Shown here: positions 10,397 through 19,885 of the stretch, piece by piece
Numbering within the stretch: position 1 is the stretch's first letter
Layout of the letters: every line of letters starts with the position of its first letter
Origin: Deinococcus aerophilus
GTDB taxonomy: Bacteria > Deinococcota > Deinococci > Deinococcales > Deinococcaceae
Length of the DNA stretch: 64,000 nt
Direction: 5' to 3'
NCBI RefSeq assembly: GCF_014647075.1
Contig: NZ_BMOM01000018.1
Location: forward strand, 1 to 64,000
Position numbers and translations under genes: made by a program
The notes under the pieces: generated by a model
What the model was told of the DNA's origin: nothing
Databases searched by the model: none
Seen by the model: only the letters and a program-made list of their open reading frames with translations

Positions 10397-10983
10397 GCGG
10401 GGTCCAGTGGAGGGCAGACCCCTTGAGGACGGGCGGAGGGGAGACGGACGGTATTCGGAGACAGGCCGAGGAGCAGGGGTCGCGCAAGCATCAGCTGACT
10501 CTAGCGGCCCCCGGCAGCCTCCAACAGGTCATCCCGCAGGTTCGTGGGGGAAGGTGCCCGCGCAGGCCACGGATGGGTGCGTCCTGACTGTCTGACCGGC
10601 AGACACCCCTGAGCCTCTACCGCGTGAATCTGCCCCGGTGCTTCCTGGGTGGGCAGGCTGGCCCGGCACAGTCTCCCGCTTAGGCGTCATGGTCTTTGGC
10701 GGCCCACCATCGCGATCCGCTCCTTCGTCTGCTCAGCGAAGAGACGTCTCCTGTGGGGAGGTCACCCATCGACAACGGTTCGGCATGGTGGGCCGTCGGT
10801 ACACCCGCACAGGCGGTCTGAAACGTCATGCAGAGAAAGTCGGGGCTGAGGTGATGACAGCGCCGCTTACAGTGGTTGGGAAGACGAACGCAGCGCGGCG
10901 GCTGTGAAACTCCGGGGACAGGCCGCCGGGACTCATGACCCGCCGGCGCTTCCCCTGCTCCCGGCACCAGCTCAGGAGGGCCC
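10397..10983. other. 587-base intergenic stretch, nothing recognised
   Basis: Divergent spacer between the methyltransferase-like gene (leftward) and the unknown gene at 10984. Short open frames are unsupported. It must hold promoters for both genes, but no convincing -35/-10 pair was found. Confidence 0.35.
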
Positions 10984-11568
10984 ATGCTCGTTCACGTTCT
11001 GTACGCCGCCCATCCGCCGCAGTGCTCCTTCGAGCTGACGCTGGAGCAGCTCACGCGGCGGGATACCCGCTTCGGAGCGCTGCCCGCCCTGCAACGGCGC
11101 GGCGTGCTGGAACAGGTTGTCCAGGACAGCGCCGATCTGCAGCAGGCCCACCTGCGGCTGAAGATGGGTCCCCAGGTCTGGCACGGCACCCCCGGCGCCC
11201 TCGATGAGGACGGCTCGGGCCGCGTCTCCGCCGGGCACGGCTGGAGTGAACAGGAGCTGGAGTTCGCGCTGGGGCTGAATCTTGTGGAGGCCGAGCGGCA
11301 CGCTGTCTCTGTTTCCGAGCTGACCGGGGTCCTGCAGGCCTGGCCCCACGGCACCGTCTACGTGTTCGGGGCCGGTTCGGGCGCTGGGGAGGACACGCTG
11401 CAGCGCCGCTTCAATCTCACAAGCTTCACCGACCGGCTGGAGCTGGAGTTTCTGGCGCAGTCGGGATTTGCGGAGCTGGGCGTGCTGCGTGCCCACCGGA
11501 TTGGTGGGGAGGGACGGCCACACATCCTGCGCGCCGGGAATTCAGCGGCCCATGGAGGGCCGGTCTGA
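10984..11568 (+). CDS. Conserved-looking hypothetical protein
   Basis: A 194-residue soluble protein starting at an ATG with a strong ribosome-binding site (CAGGAGGGCCC directly before it), which is the main evidence that it is real. Features include a helical N-terminal half and GTVYVFGAGSGAGEDTLQRRF around residues 124-144, a glycine-rich loop after a beta-strand that might bind a phosphate. No signal peptide or membrane segment is visible and no family is recognised. It is followed by a hairpin at 11573 and faces the convergent secreted-protein gene. Confidence 0.65.
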   Translation: MLVHVLYAAHPPQCSFELTLEQLTRRDTRFGALPALQRRGVLEQVVQDSADLQQAHLRLKMGPQVWHGTPGALDEDGSGRVSAGHGWSEQELEFALGLNLVEAERHAVSVSELTGVLQAWPHGTVYVFGAGSGAGEDTLQRRFNLTSFTDRLELEFLAQSGFAELGVLRAHRIGGEGRPHILRAGNSAAHGGPV

Positions 11569-11572
11569 AGCG

Positions 11573-11591
11573 GTCCAGCAAAGCGCTGGAC
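11573..11591. terminator. Hairpin between convergent genes
   Basis: GTCCAGC pairs perfectly with GCTGGAC around a five-base loop. It lies just after the stop of the rightward gene ending at 11568 and before the stop of the leftward gene ending at 11672, consistent with a bidirectional terminator. No T-run follows. Confidence 0.4.
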
Positions 11592-11671
11592 GGGCTGTCC
11601 GGGCACCGGGGCGACGGGTGTGGAGTGGCAACCCGCCACGTTGGTTGCTGTTGACCGCGGTCGGGGGCCGC

Positions 11672-12079
11672 TTACTCGTTGTAGGCGGCGCCGACCACGG
11701 GGATGCTCAGGGTGGTCAGGGTCTGGTCGCCGGATTTCAGGGCAAGGATCGCGGTGTCATGTACCCCCATGCGGTCATCGTCACGGCTGACCGTGACGTC
11801 CAGCAACAGCAGGTCACCTACCTGACTGACGCCGTCCAGGGTAATGGTCGTGCCTTCGGGCAGACCGCTGACGGACAGACTGACATTGCTGGGCACGCTG
11901 CCGCCCACGTCGCTGAGCGGCACGGCCAGCGACATCCACGAACTCTCGGTGTACAGCACGTTGTAGATCTGCCCATCGCCCATGGCGACCACCGGATAGA
12001 CGGTGGAGGCAGAGGCGGCGAGAGCGGGGCTCGCGGCGAGGCTCAGGGCAGTCAGCAGGCTCAGGATAGAAGGGCGCAT
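11672..12079 (-). CDS. Small secreted protein, paralogue of the 7.9 kb gene
   Basis: A 135-residue protein with a signal peptide ending around ALAASA (residues 1-22). The ATG at 12079 is preferred because GAGGAGAAC lies just before it; longer frames upstream lack a site. Shared features with the protein at 7871-8287 are LYTESSWMSLAVP against LYTECAWQGLALP, VPSNVSLSV against LPSNVKVSL, and the final VVG. Both are about 110 residues when mature and mostly beta-strand. Function is unknown; cell-envelope location is inferred. Confidence 0.75.
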   Translation of the reverse strand: MRPSILSLLTALSLAASPALAASASTVYPVVAMGDGQIYNVLYTESSWMSLAVPLSDVGGSVPSNVSLSVSGLPEGTTITLDGVSQVGDLLLLDVTVSRDDDRMGVHDTAILALKSGDQTLTTLSIPVVGAAYNE

Positions 12080-12290
12080 GGTGTTCTCCTCGTGGGCGGG
12101 GGCCGGGGTGGCCCGGGGGGTTCCGTCCTGTCCCAGAGGGTGCGCCCGCACGGCGCAGAACCGGTGCACGGTTCATGCACGAATGCCGCAGACGCTTCCT
12201 CAGGCGCGGGCCGCTGCCCCTCGCTGCCGGCGTCCAGCGGCCCCCACCTTTTCCCGTCTTTCCTGCCGCCCGCTCCGGTCTATCCGGTCG

Positions 12291-12478
12291 TCAGCAGCGT
12301 CCACCCCGTCCATGCCCGGCCCCCCCGTAGATGAGCATGACAAGCCGCCGCCGCCCCCAGGAGATCGGGCGGCGGCGCACCGTGGAGACGGTCAGTCCGG
12401 TCAGGGCCACGGCCAGATCCACCAGCGGCCCGCCAGACCCAGGATCAGGCCTGCAGCGCGTTTCTGCCGTTCGGTCAC
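12291..12478 (-). pseudogene. Possible small frameshifted ORF downstream of the antiporter
   Basis: A GTG overlaps the antiporter stop (GTGA) and opens VTERQKRAAGLILGLAG, which ends after 25 codons. One base away, a second frame runs PLVDLAVALTGLTVSTVRRR and stops at 12291. Joined, they would make a roughly 60-residue protein with a hydrophobic N-terminal helix. This may be a real frameshifted gene or chance; there is no other evidence. Confidence 0.25.
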
Positions 12479-13746
12479 GCCGCTTCCGCGGTGTCCCCGC
12501 CGCTGGCCCGCGCGGCGAGTCGTCCCACCGTCAGGCCCTGCACGATGATGGAAAAGACCACCACCACGTAGGTCATGACCAGAAACAGGTCGCGTTCAGG
12601 GCCGGCGGGTACCGTGAAGGCCAGGGCCACACTGATCGCTCCGCGCAGCCCGCCCCAGACCATCAGGCGGCGGGTGTAGGGACTGAAGTCGCGCCGCCGT
12701 CCCAGCACCAGGACCGGCAACTGCACACTGATCGTGCGGATCAGCAGCACCAGCGGAATGGTGATCAGGCCCAGCAGCAGCGACTGCCCGCTGAAGCGCA
12801 CCACCACGACCTCCAGCGCGAGCAGCGCGAACAGAAAGATGTTCAGCAGCTCATCGGCCAGGTGCCAGAAGCCCTCGTATCGCTCACGCGAGGACAGGCC
12901 CTCGGGGCGGCGGTCGGCCAGCGAGCCGATCAGCAGCCCGGCGGCCACGGCGGCCAGCGGCGCCGAGACATGCAGGTTGGCGGCCACAGCGGTGCAGGCC
13001 AGGACCACGCCCAGCGTGACCAGCACCTCCACCACGAAATCGCCAACCGAGCGCAGGGCCAGCCAGCCCACCCAGCCCAGCGTGAGTCCCAGCGCCAGCC
13101 CGCCCAGTGCCTCCTGGGCGAAGAAGAGCGCCACCCCGCCCACGTCCATCGCTGGTCCGTGGGCTTCTCCACCCCCGGCGGCGGCGATGCCCGCCAGCAC
13201 GGCGAAGGCCACCACGCCCACGCCGTCGTTGAACAGGCTCTCGCCGGCCACCAGCGTCTCGATGCGTTTGGGCACGCCCGCCTGCTTGAGCATGCCCAGC
13301 ACCGCCACCGGATCGGTGGGACTGATCAGCGCGCCGAACAGCAGGCAGTACACGAACGACACCTCGATCCCGAACAGCCCCAGCAGCGCGTAGGTGGCTC
13401 CGCCCACCAGCGCAATCGAGATGGCGGTGGACAGCAGTGCAAAGGTCAGCACCGGGCCGCGCAGGTTCCACAGCGCGTGCGAGTTGACGCCCAGCGCCCC
13501 GGCGAACAGCAGGAAGGACAGCACGCCCTCGAACACGAAATCATTGAACTCGATGCCGCGCACCAGGGTCACGGCTTCCCGCGCGAACGGCACGTCCAGA
13601 CTGACCAGCCCGAAGATGATCAGGCTCACGCCCAGGCCACCTACCGTCACGCCGATCGAGGCGGGGAGCTTCCAGTACCGAGCGTTGACAAAGGCCAGGG
13701 CGGCGGTCACGCAGACCAGCAGGGTGGCGAGTTCAAGAATTTGCAT
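12475..13746 (-). CDS. CPA1-family Na+/H+ antiporter
   Basis: A 423-residue membrane protein spanning the whole Na+/H+ exchanger domain with 12 or so hydrophobic segments. SPTDPVAV (142-149) and GESLFNDGVGVVAF (168-181) are the ion-binding and transport motifs; the Asn-Asp pair at 173-174 is the electroneutral-type signature. There is no C-terminal TrkA-type regulatory domain. The start at 13746 is chosen for the AGGAG a few bases upstream. It exports Na+ or other monovalent cations in exchange for protons. Four other leftward or divergent transporter genes follow, so it belongs to an ion-homeostasis block. Confidence 0.85.
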   Translation of the reverse strand: MQILELATLLVCVTAALAFVNARYWKLPASIGVTVGGLGVSLIIFGLVSLDVPFAREAVTLVRGIEFNDFVFEGVLSFLLFAGALGVNSHALWNLRGPVLTFALLSTAISIALVGGATYALLGLFGIEVSFVYCLLFGALISPTDPVAVLGMLKQAGVPKRIETLVAGESLFNDGVGVVAFAVLAGIAAAGGGEAHGPAMDVGGVALFFAQEALGGLALGLTLGWVGWLALRSVGDFVVEVLVTLGVVLACTAVAANLHVSAPLAAVAAGLLIGSLADRRPEGLSSRERYEGFWHLADELLNIFLFALLALEVVVVRFSGQSLLLGLITIPLVLLIRTISVQLPVLVLGRRRDFSPYTRRLMVWGGLRGAISVALAFTVPAGPERDLFLVMTYVVVVFSIIVQGLTVGRLAARASGGDTAEAA

Positions 13747-13776
13747 GGAGGTCTCCTGGATCATGGTCTGACTGCT

Positions 13777-13796
13777 CCCCGCCCTAAAGGACGGGG
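13777..13796. repeat. GC-rich hairpin resembling an IS200/IS605-type end
   Basis: CCCCGCCC pairs with GGACGGGG around TAAA with one mismatch, just upstream of the antiporter start. The shape (CCCCGTCC-TTTA-GGGCGGGG on the other strand) resembles the terminal hairpin often seen at IS200/IS605-type element ends. No tnpA or tnpB remains are visible, so it might equally be an attenuator in the antiporter leader. Confidence 0.3.
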
Positions 13797-13939
13797 GTTC
13801 TTTCTGCGCGGCTCTCTCCGCCATGGGGCGGCCTCGGGCTGAGCGCGAACGTCGCGTTGCAACGTCCAAGAACATCGTTCGGTGGGAACAGGGCCGGGTA
13901 CAGAAGGGGGAAAGGGGGACGGAAGCCCGCCCCGCCGTC

Positions 13940-15292
13940 CTACTGCCCCAGCATGAAGGCCAGGTAGTACAGCCCCAGCGCCACCGTGACCGTTACGAGC
14001 GCCACCGGCGTGCCGTATTTCATGAACTGCCCGAAGCCCATCGGGTGGCCCTCACGCGCGGCGATGTCCGAGACCACGATGTTGGCCGACGCGCCGATCA
14101 GGGTCAGGTTGCCGCCCAGGCATGCGCCCAGCGACAGCGCCCACCACAGCGGGTCCATGGCCGGCCCCAGGGTGGTCTGCAACTCGCGCAGCACGCTCGC
14201 CATGGAGATGGTGAAGGGAATGTTGTCCACAAAGCCGCTGATGATCGCGCTGGAAAAGCCCACTGCCAGGATGCCGGCTCCGATGTTGCCGCCGATGGCG
14301 TCGGTCAGGCCCGCGGCCACCGTCTGGAAGACGCCCACGTGTTCCAGGCCGCCCACCACGATGAACAGACCCATGAAGAACAGCAGCGTGGTCCACTCCA
14401 CCTGCTCGAACAGTTCCACCGGGGTCAGGTCGGCGATCAGCATCAGGAAGGTGGAGGTGGTCAGGGCGACCAGACCCGCTTCCAGGCCGAGGGGGTGACC
14501 GATCATGAACAGCAGCAGCGTGACCGCAAAGACGCCCAGCGCCTGTTTCATCAACCGGGGATTGGTCTTGATGGGCGTGTTGTCGGTGAGGACCTGACGC
14601 AGCCGCTCGCCCGAGCCGTTGGCCGCGAGGTCGCCGCGGGCGCGCATCAGCAGGTGCATCAGCGCGATGCCGATAAAGGTGGCGACGGTGGCGAAGGGGG
14701 CCACGTTCACCAGAAAGTCCCCGAAGCCCTTGCCCGCCACCGATCCGATGATGATGTTGGGGGGATCGCCCACCAGCGTGGCGGTGCCGCCGGTGTTGCT
14801 CGCCAGGATCACGGCGATCAGGTAGGGCATGGGCCGCAGGCCCAGCCGGGTGACCACCGTCACCACCACCGGGGCCATGAACAGCACGGTGGTCACGTTG
14901 TCCAGAAAGGCGCTGAACACGGCGGTCAGGATCGAGAAGGTCCACAGCACCCGCGCCGGTTCGCCGCGGGTGATGATCATGGCGCGGCGCGCGACCAGAT
15001 CAAAAAAACCGCTGCGGCTCAGCACATTGACGATGTTCATCATGCCGAACAGCAAGAAGATGGTGTTGAAGTCGATGCTTGCCCACGCCTGGCTGGGCGT
15101 CAGGATGCCCACCACCATCACGGCGCAGGCCCCCAGCAGCGCGGCCACCGTGCGGTGAACGTACTTTTCCAGCAGGATCATGGCGTAGGTCGCCACGAAC
15201 AGCACGATGGCGAGCGCGGTCAGGGTGCCGGGGCTGAGGTTCAGGCCCAGGCTGGTCAGCAGGTTGAGGGGTTCACCGCCGGTCTCATGCAT
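13940..15292 (-). CDS. ArsB/NhaD-superfamily ion permease
   Basis: A 450-residue membrane protein with about 11-12 hydrophobic segments. The family signature is clear: SAFLDNVTTVLFMAP (127-141), SNTGGTATLVGDPPN (165-179), and a second DNIPFT motif in the C-terminal repeat. The paired DN motifs and GDPPN loop are typical of the ion transporter superfamily that includes ArsB, NhaD and the P-protein. The substrate could be Na+/H+, arsenite or a dicarboxylate; the Na+/H+ antiporter neighbours favour cation/proton exchange. Start ATG at 15292 follows GGAGCCTGTC. Confidence 0.8.
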   Translation of the reverse strand: MHETGGEPLNLLTSLGLNLSPGTLTALAIVLFVATYAMILLEKYVHRTVAALLGACAVMVVGILTPSQAWASIDFNTIFLLFGMMNIVNVLSRSGFFDLVARRAMIITRGEPARVLWTFSILTAVFSAFLDNVTTVLFMAPVVVTVVTRLGLRPMPYLIAVILASNTGGTATLVGDPPNIIIGSVAGKGFGDFLVNVAPFATVATFIGIALMHLLMRARGDLAANGSGERLRQVLTDNTPIKTNPRLMKQALGVFAVTLLLFMIGHPLGLEAGLVALTTSTFLMLIADLTPVELFEQVEWTTLLFFMGLFIVVGGLEHVGVFQTVAAGLTDAIGGNIGAGILAVGFSSAIISGFVDNIPFTISMASVLRELQTTLGPAMDPLWWALSLGACLGGNLTLIGASANIVVSDIAAREGHPMGFGQFMKYGTPVALVTVTVALGLYYLAFMLGQ

Positions 15293-15599
15293 GACAGGCT
15301 CCCCGGAGGCGGCGCAGGGGATGAGGCAGGGGACAGGCAGCGGGCAACACGGTCAGGCTGTTCAACGGAGAGCTCCTTATGGTGGAAACGGAAAGTCAAG
15401 CATACGGACTGCAGCGGAGCGGCGCCGGGGAGGCAGCACATCACAGGCAGCCCCACACGAAAAATGGAGAAGTCCTGCCCGCAGACTCCTCCAGTTCGGC
15501 GTATGGTCGCCGGCACCCGCCGCAGTCCAGCAGGATTGTGGCTGCCAGTGTACATCAGCCGTTCGCCTCCCTTCCCCGCACCGGTGCCCGGCGGGGCGG
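15293..15599. other. 307-base gap with no gene
   Basis: Spacer between the SulP gene and the permease gene, both leftward. It should contain the promoter of the permease. No hairpin, repeat or clear promoter was recognised. Confidence 0.35.
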
Positions 15600-17126
15600 T
15601 CAGTGTCCGCCGGCCCCGGGGGCCTTGCCCGGTTTGTCGTAGGTGCCCAGGCGGTCGAGCAGGTGGGCCGAGGCCTCGTTCAGGCCGGTAATCTCGGGCT
15701 CCACCCCCAGCGCCTGGTATTTCAGCACGACCTTGTCGAGCGCGGCGACGGCGGAGCCGTCCCACAGGTGGGCGCCGCTGAGGTCGATGACGACCCGCCG
15801 GGCCGGATGGGCAAAGTCGAACTGGTGCACGAAGTCGTGGGTGCTCACGAAGAACAGCTGGCCCTCCACCCGGTAGGTGCGGCCGTCCGGGTGGTCACTG
15901 GCGGTGACCGACGACAGCTTGGAGACCTGACGCGCGAAGAACAGCGCGCTGAGGATCACGCCGATCAGCACGCCCTTGGAGAGGTCGTGCGTGACGACGG
16001 TAGTCAGCACGGTGGCGATCATCACGATGCCCTCGCCCTTCGGAAACACCGTCAGCGTACGGACGCTGCTCCAGTCGAAGGTGCTGACACTCACCACGAT
16101 CATCACCGCGACCAGCGCCGCCATCGGAATCTGCACGAGCAGCGGCTGCAGCACCAGGATCAGCAGCAGCAAAAACGCCCCGGCCACGAAGGTGGACAGC
16201 CGCCCGCGCCCCCCGTTGGACACGTTGATCATGCTCTGGCCGATCATGGCGCAGCCCGCCATTCCCCCGAAAAAGCCGGTGATGATGTTCGCCACGCCCT
16301 GTCCGCGCGACTCGGTGTTCTTGTTGCTCGTGGTGTCGGTGCGCTCGTCGACCAGCTGGGCGGTGAGCAGGCTCTCGAGCAGGCCCACCAGACACAGCGT
16401 CAGCGCCACCGGAAAGATGATCTGCAGCGTTTCCAGGGTCAGCGGCACCTGGGGAAAGTGCAGCGGGGGCAGCGTGGCGGGCAGCGCGCCCATGTCGCCC
16501 ACGGTCTTGACGTCCGCCCCAGTCCACACCGCCACGGCCGTGAGCGCCACGATGGCGACGAGGGCGCTGGGCACGGCCCGGAACACGCGCGGCAGCAGGT
16601 AGATGATCGCCAGCCCGGCGGCGACCATCGCGTACATCTGCCAGCCGGCGCCCACGAACTGCGGCAACTGCGCCGAGAAGATCAGAATCGCCAGCGCATT
16701 GACGAAGCCCACCATCACCGGACGCGGCACGAACTTCAGGTAACGGGCCAGCCGCGCCCAGCCGAACACGATCTGCAGCCCCCCGGTCAGGATGGTCGCG
16801 GCGAACAGGTACTCCAGGCCGTGGTTCTTGACCAGGCCCACCATCAGCAGGGCCATCGCTCCGGTGGCCGCGCTGATCATGGCGGGCCGGCCGCCGATAA
16901 AGGCGATCACCATCGCGATGATGAACGACGCGTACAGCCCCACCTTGGGGTCCACCCCGGCGATGATGGAAAAGGCGATGGCCTCGGGAATCAGGGCCAG
17001 GGCGACCACGATGCCCGCCAGGATGTCGCCGCGCGGATTGTGAAACCACTCGCGCAGGTAGGTCTGCAGGGCCGAGGGCCGGGAAGCGGGCGGGGGCGAT
17101 GCGGGAGAAGCGGGGATAAACGTCAT
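15600..17126 (-). CDS. SulP-family anion transporter with STAS domain
   Basis: A 508-residue SLC26/SulP permease. The N-terminal motif region has [10 protein letters not shown] (about 43-52) and GLYASF, followed by roughly 12 membrane segments including [17 protein letters not shown] cytoplasmic STAS domain occupies about 405-495, with [16 protein letters not shown]. Sulfate is the usual substrate, but bicarbonate is also known in the family. ATG at 17126 has GAGGTT upstream. It lies divergently to the antiporter at 17346, and both fit an ion-homeostasis cluster. Confidence 0.88.
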   Translation of the reverse strand: MTFIPASPASPPPASRPSALQTYLREWFHNPRGDILAGIVVALALIPEAIAFSIIAGVDPKVGLYASFIIAMVIAFIGGRPAMISAATGAMALLMVGLVKNHGLEYLFAATILTGGLQIVFGWARLARYLKFVPRPVMVGFVNALAILIFSAQLPQFVGAGWQMYAMVAAGLAIIYLLPRVFRAVPSALVAIVALTAVAVWTGADVKTVGDMGALPATLPPLHFPQVPLTLETLQIIFPVALTLCLVGLLESLLTAQLVDERTDTTSNKNTESRGQGVANIITGFFGGMAGCAMIGQSMINVSNGGRGRLSTFVAGAFLLLLILVLQPLLVQIPMAALVAVMIVVSVSTFDWSSVRTLTVFPKGEGIVMIATVLTTVVTHDLSKGVLIGVILSALFFARQVSKLSSVTASDHPDGRTYRVEGQLFFVSTHDFVHQFDFAHPARRVVIDLSGAHLWDGSAVAALDKVVLKYQALGVEPEITGLNEASAHLLDRLGTYDKPGKAPGAGGH

Positions 17127-17332
17127 GCAGAACCTCGGGGAACGCCGTCCGGAAGGGCGCGGCGCGGCTCACGGCGAATGCGCGGGCCGGGGAGAGCGGG
17201 GGGGGGACGGGGTTATCGTCAGGGGGCCTCACGCGAAGTGGGAACGGCGGCCCTGCGGCCCAGGAAGTATGCCCGATGGCCGCCGGGGGACGCAAGGGCG
17301 CGGGATACCGTCTGTGCGCGCCCCCGCTCCGC

Positions 17333-17338
17333 TACACT
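17333..17338 (+). promoter_or_regulatory. Leaderless-type -10 element of the TrkA-linked antiporter
   Basis: TACACT lies seven bases before the ATG at 17346, with no Shine-Dalgarno sequence. Transcription would start at or next to the start codon, the pattern repeated at several genes here. Confidence 0.5.
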
Positions 17339-17345
17339 TCCGGCG

Positions 17346-19199
17346 ATGCTGCACCTTGAAGAAGCCGTGGTGGCGCTGCCGGTGATGGTGGCGCTGGGCC
17401 TGGCGGCCCAGGTTCTCGCCGCGCGGCTGCGGGTGCCCGCCATTCTGCCGCTGCTGCTCGTGGGCTTTCTGGTGGGCCCGGTGCTGCACTGGATCTCGCC
17501 GGGCACGGCGCTGCGCCCCCAGGGCCTGTCGGTGCTGACCTCGCTGGCGGTGGGCGTGATTCTCTTCGAGGGCGGCCTGACCCTGAAGTTCGCCGACATC
17601 CGGGGGCTGGGGCGGGCGGTGCGGCGGCTTGTCGGCGTGGGGGCGGGAATCACCTGGGGCCTCTCGGCGCTGGCCGCGCACCTGATCGTGGGTCTGCCGT
17701 GGGGCGTGGCGGCCCTGTTCGGGGCGCTGGTGATCGTCACCGGCCCGACCGTGATCGCGCCGCTGCTGCGCAACATCCGCCCCAACGCCAAGGTCGCCGG
17801 GGTGCTGCGCTGGGAGGGCATCCTGATTGATCCGGTGGGGGCCCTGGCCGCCGCCATCGCCTTTGAGTGGGTGCGCACTTCGGGAAGGGAAGAGGCCCTG
17901 AGCGCCACGCTGGTTCACCTGGGGTCCTTTGTGGGCGTGGGGCTGGCCGTGGGGGTGGTGATGGGCGGAGCGCTGGCGGTGGTCCTGAGACGCGAGTGGT
18001 TGCCCGAGCATCTGGTGAACCCCAGTGTGCTTGCCTGGGTTCTGCTGGCGCTGGGGATCAGCGATTCGTTTGCGCCCGAGAGCGGCCTGCTCTCGACCAC
18101 CCTGATGGGCCTGATCGTCGCCAACGCGCGGGTGCCGCAGGCCGAGGGCGTGCTGCACTTCAAAGAGGAGCTGGTGGTGGTGCTGCTGTCCACCATCTTC
18201 GTGGCGCTGGCGGCCAACGTGCCGGCCGAGGCGCTGGGCGCGGTGTTCACGCCAGGACCCCTGCTGCTGCTGCTCGCCATGGTGCTGGTCGTCCGGCCCG
18301 CCAGCGTTCTGCTCAGCACCCTGGGGACCAGCCTGAACCTGCGCGAGCGGCTGTTCATCAGCTACGTGGGACCGCGCGGCATCGTGGCGGCGGCCATCAG
18401 CGCGCTGTTTGCCGAGCGGCTGACCGCCCTGGGCGTGCCGGGGGCCGAAACGCTGCTCACGCTGGTGTTCGCGGTCATTGTGGGCACGGTGATCCTGGCG
18501 AGTCTGACCGCCCGCCCGGTGGCCCGCGCGCTGAACGTGCTGGAGGCCGAGCCCTTCGGTTACCTGATCGTGGGCGCCCACCCGCTGGGCCGCGAGCTGG
18601 CCGCCGCCCTGAAGGCCGAGAATGTAGAAGTGTTGCTTGCAGACACCAACCGCAACAACATCGCTCAGGCGCGGCTGGAGGGGCTGCGCAGCCATTACGG
18701 CACGCTGCTGGGCGAGGCGGCCGACCGGCTGTCCCTCGAAGGGCTGGGCCACCTGCTGGCCCTGACGCCCAACGACGAGGCCAACGCCCTGAGCGCGGCC
18801 AAGTACCGGCGCGAGTTCGGCAAGGCGAACGTGTTTCAGCTGCAGCCGCGCGGCGCCGACCAGCGCACCCGCCTGCAGGAGGCGGAGCGGGCCACGTCCG
18901 CCTTCCTGCACGCCCCCACCTTCGATGAACTGCAGGAGCGCCATCAGGCCGGCGAACGCGTGCGCCGCACCGGACTGACCGAGGAATACACCCTGGAGGA
19001 CTTCCGGCGCGACCAGCCCGGCGCCACGCTGCTGCTCGCGGGCCGCGGGGGCCAGTTCTCGGTGCTCACCGGCACGGAGGTGGAGTTGCCGCCCGAGACC
19101 ACCGTGATCTCGCTCGGTCCACCGGACGAGGGAGACGCCGCGAAACGCGCGGACCCGCCGCGCAACCCCGGTGCACTGGAAGGCAAGCTGCCCGGCTGA
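17346..19199 (+). CDS. Monovalent cation/H+ antiporter with C-terminal TrkA-N domain
   Basis: A 617-residue protein. Residues 1-385 are a Na+/H+ exchanger-type domain with VTGPTVIAPL (131-140) and EGILIDPVGA (157-166). About 395-510 is a Rossmann TrkA-N domain beginning FGYLIVGAHPLGRELAAAL that would bind nucleotide and gate transport, and the tail (about 530-600) resembles a TrkA-C-like region. The frame stays open far upstream of 17346, but that part is antisense to the SulP gene; start 17346 is where membrane-protein sequence begins. It likely exports K+ or Na+ and belongs with the other transporters. Confidence 0.87.
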   Translation: MLHLEEAVVALPVMVALGLAAQVLAARLRVPAILPLLLVGFLVGPVLHWISPGTALRPQGLSVLTSLAVGVILFEGGLTLKFADIRGLGRAVRRLVGVGAGITWGLSALAAHLIVGLPWGVAALFGALVIVTGPTVIAPLLRNIRPNAKVAGVLRWEGILIDPVGALAAAIAFEWVRTSGREEALSATLVHLGSFVGVGLAVGVVMGGALAVVLRREWLPEHLVNPSVLAWVLLALGISDSFAPESGLLSTTLMGLIVANARVPQAEGVLHFKEELVVVLLSTIFVALAANVPAEALGAVFTPGPLLLLLAMVLVVRPASVLLSTLGTSLNLRERLFISYVGPRGIVAAAISALFAERLTALGVPGAETLLTLVFAVIVGTVILASLTARPVARALNVLEAEPFGYLIVGAHPLGRELAAALKAENVEVLLADTNRNNIAQARLEGLRSHYGTLLGEAADRLSLEGLGHLLALTPNDEANALSAAKYRREFGKANVFQLQPRGADQRTRLQEAERATSAFLHAPTFDELQERHQAGERVRRTGLTEEYTLEDFRRDQPGATLLLAGRGGQFSVLTGTEVELPPETTVISLGPPDEGDAAKRADPPRNPGALEGKLPG

Positions 19200-19291
19200 G
19201 TGCCGGCCCCCCCCCACGCGGCCTCCAAGCATGAACCCTGCGGCCCCCGGTTTCACACGGCCCCGCGCGGCGGGGGGTCCAGACTGCGGGG

Positions 19292-19846
19292 ATGGAATTG
19301 CTGTGGTCGGTCCTGAGCGAACTGCTCACGCCCCAGAACGGATGGTCGGTGCGGCTGGTGATTCGTATCGTTCTCAGCACGCTGCTGCTGTTCGGGTACA
19401 TCGTGGTGCTCGCGCGCACCTTCGGCTCCCGGACCTTCGCCACCTTCACCTCCTACGACTTCCTGACCAATGTGGCCGCCGGATCGCTGGTCGCGAGCGC
19501 CATCCTGGGCCGCAGCGTGGTGGAAAGCAGCCTGAGCCTGCTTGTGCTGGTGGGAGCGCAGTCGCTCGTCTCGGGAGCCAGTGCGCGTTCGCGGCGGGCC
19601 CAGCAGGTCTTTGACAACGGCCCGGTGGTGCTCGTCGAGCGCGGGCAGATGCGCCGCGAGGCGATGCGCCGCTCGCGCGTCTCGGAGGCCATCTTGCACG
19701 AGGAACTGCGTCAGGCGGGTGTGAACAGCCTGGAGCAGGTCGCCTTCGCGGTGCTGGAATCCGGCGGGCGCATCAGCATCCTGCAGTCGTCGGGGGACGG
19801 CGCAGTGGTCGGCCAGAACGTGCTGCCAATGGCCAAGAGGCCATGA
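19292..19846 (+). CDS. YetF/DUF421-family membrane protein
   Basis: A 184-residue protein with about three hydrophobic segments in the first 80 residues, including the family-typical FTSYDFLTNVAAGSLVASAIL (52-72). A C-terminal cytoplasmic domain has NGPVVLVERGQM and EELRQAGV, the DUF421 signature. Members such as Bacillus YetF are membrane proteins of uncertain function linked to envelope stress. Forty bases downstream begins an MscS homologue on the same strand, so the two may form an operon. Confidence 0.85.
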   Translation: MELLWSVLSELLTPQNGWSVRLVIRIVLSTLLLFGYIVVLARTFGSRTFATFTSYDFLTNVAAGSLVASAILGRSVVESSLSLLVLVGAQSLVSGASARSRRAQQVFDNGPVVLVERGQMRREAMRRSRVSEAILHEELRQAGVNSLEQVAFAVLESGGRISILQSSGDGAVVGQNVLPMAKRP

Positions 19847-19885
19847 ATACGGCCCCAGTACGCCGCAGGGTACGCTGAAGTTCTC

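Noticed and set aside
12331..15691. Two long plus-strand open frames opposite the antiporter and permease genes
   Set aside because: Both are Gln/His/Arg-rich shadows; the minus strand encodes well-formed membrane proteins.
15207..17345. A long open frame extending the TrkA-linked antiporter by more than 700 residues upstream
   Set aside because: It lies antisense to the SulP gene, has the low-complexity Gln/His/Arg-rich composition of a shadow frame, and membrane-protein sequence begins only at 17346.
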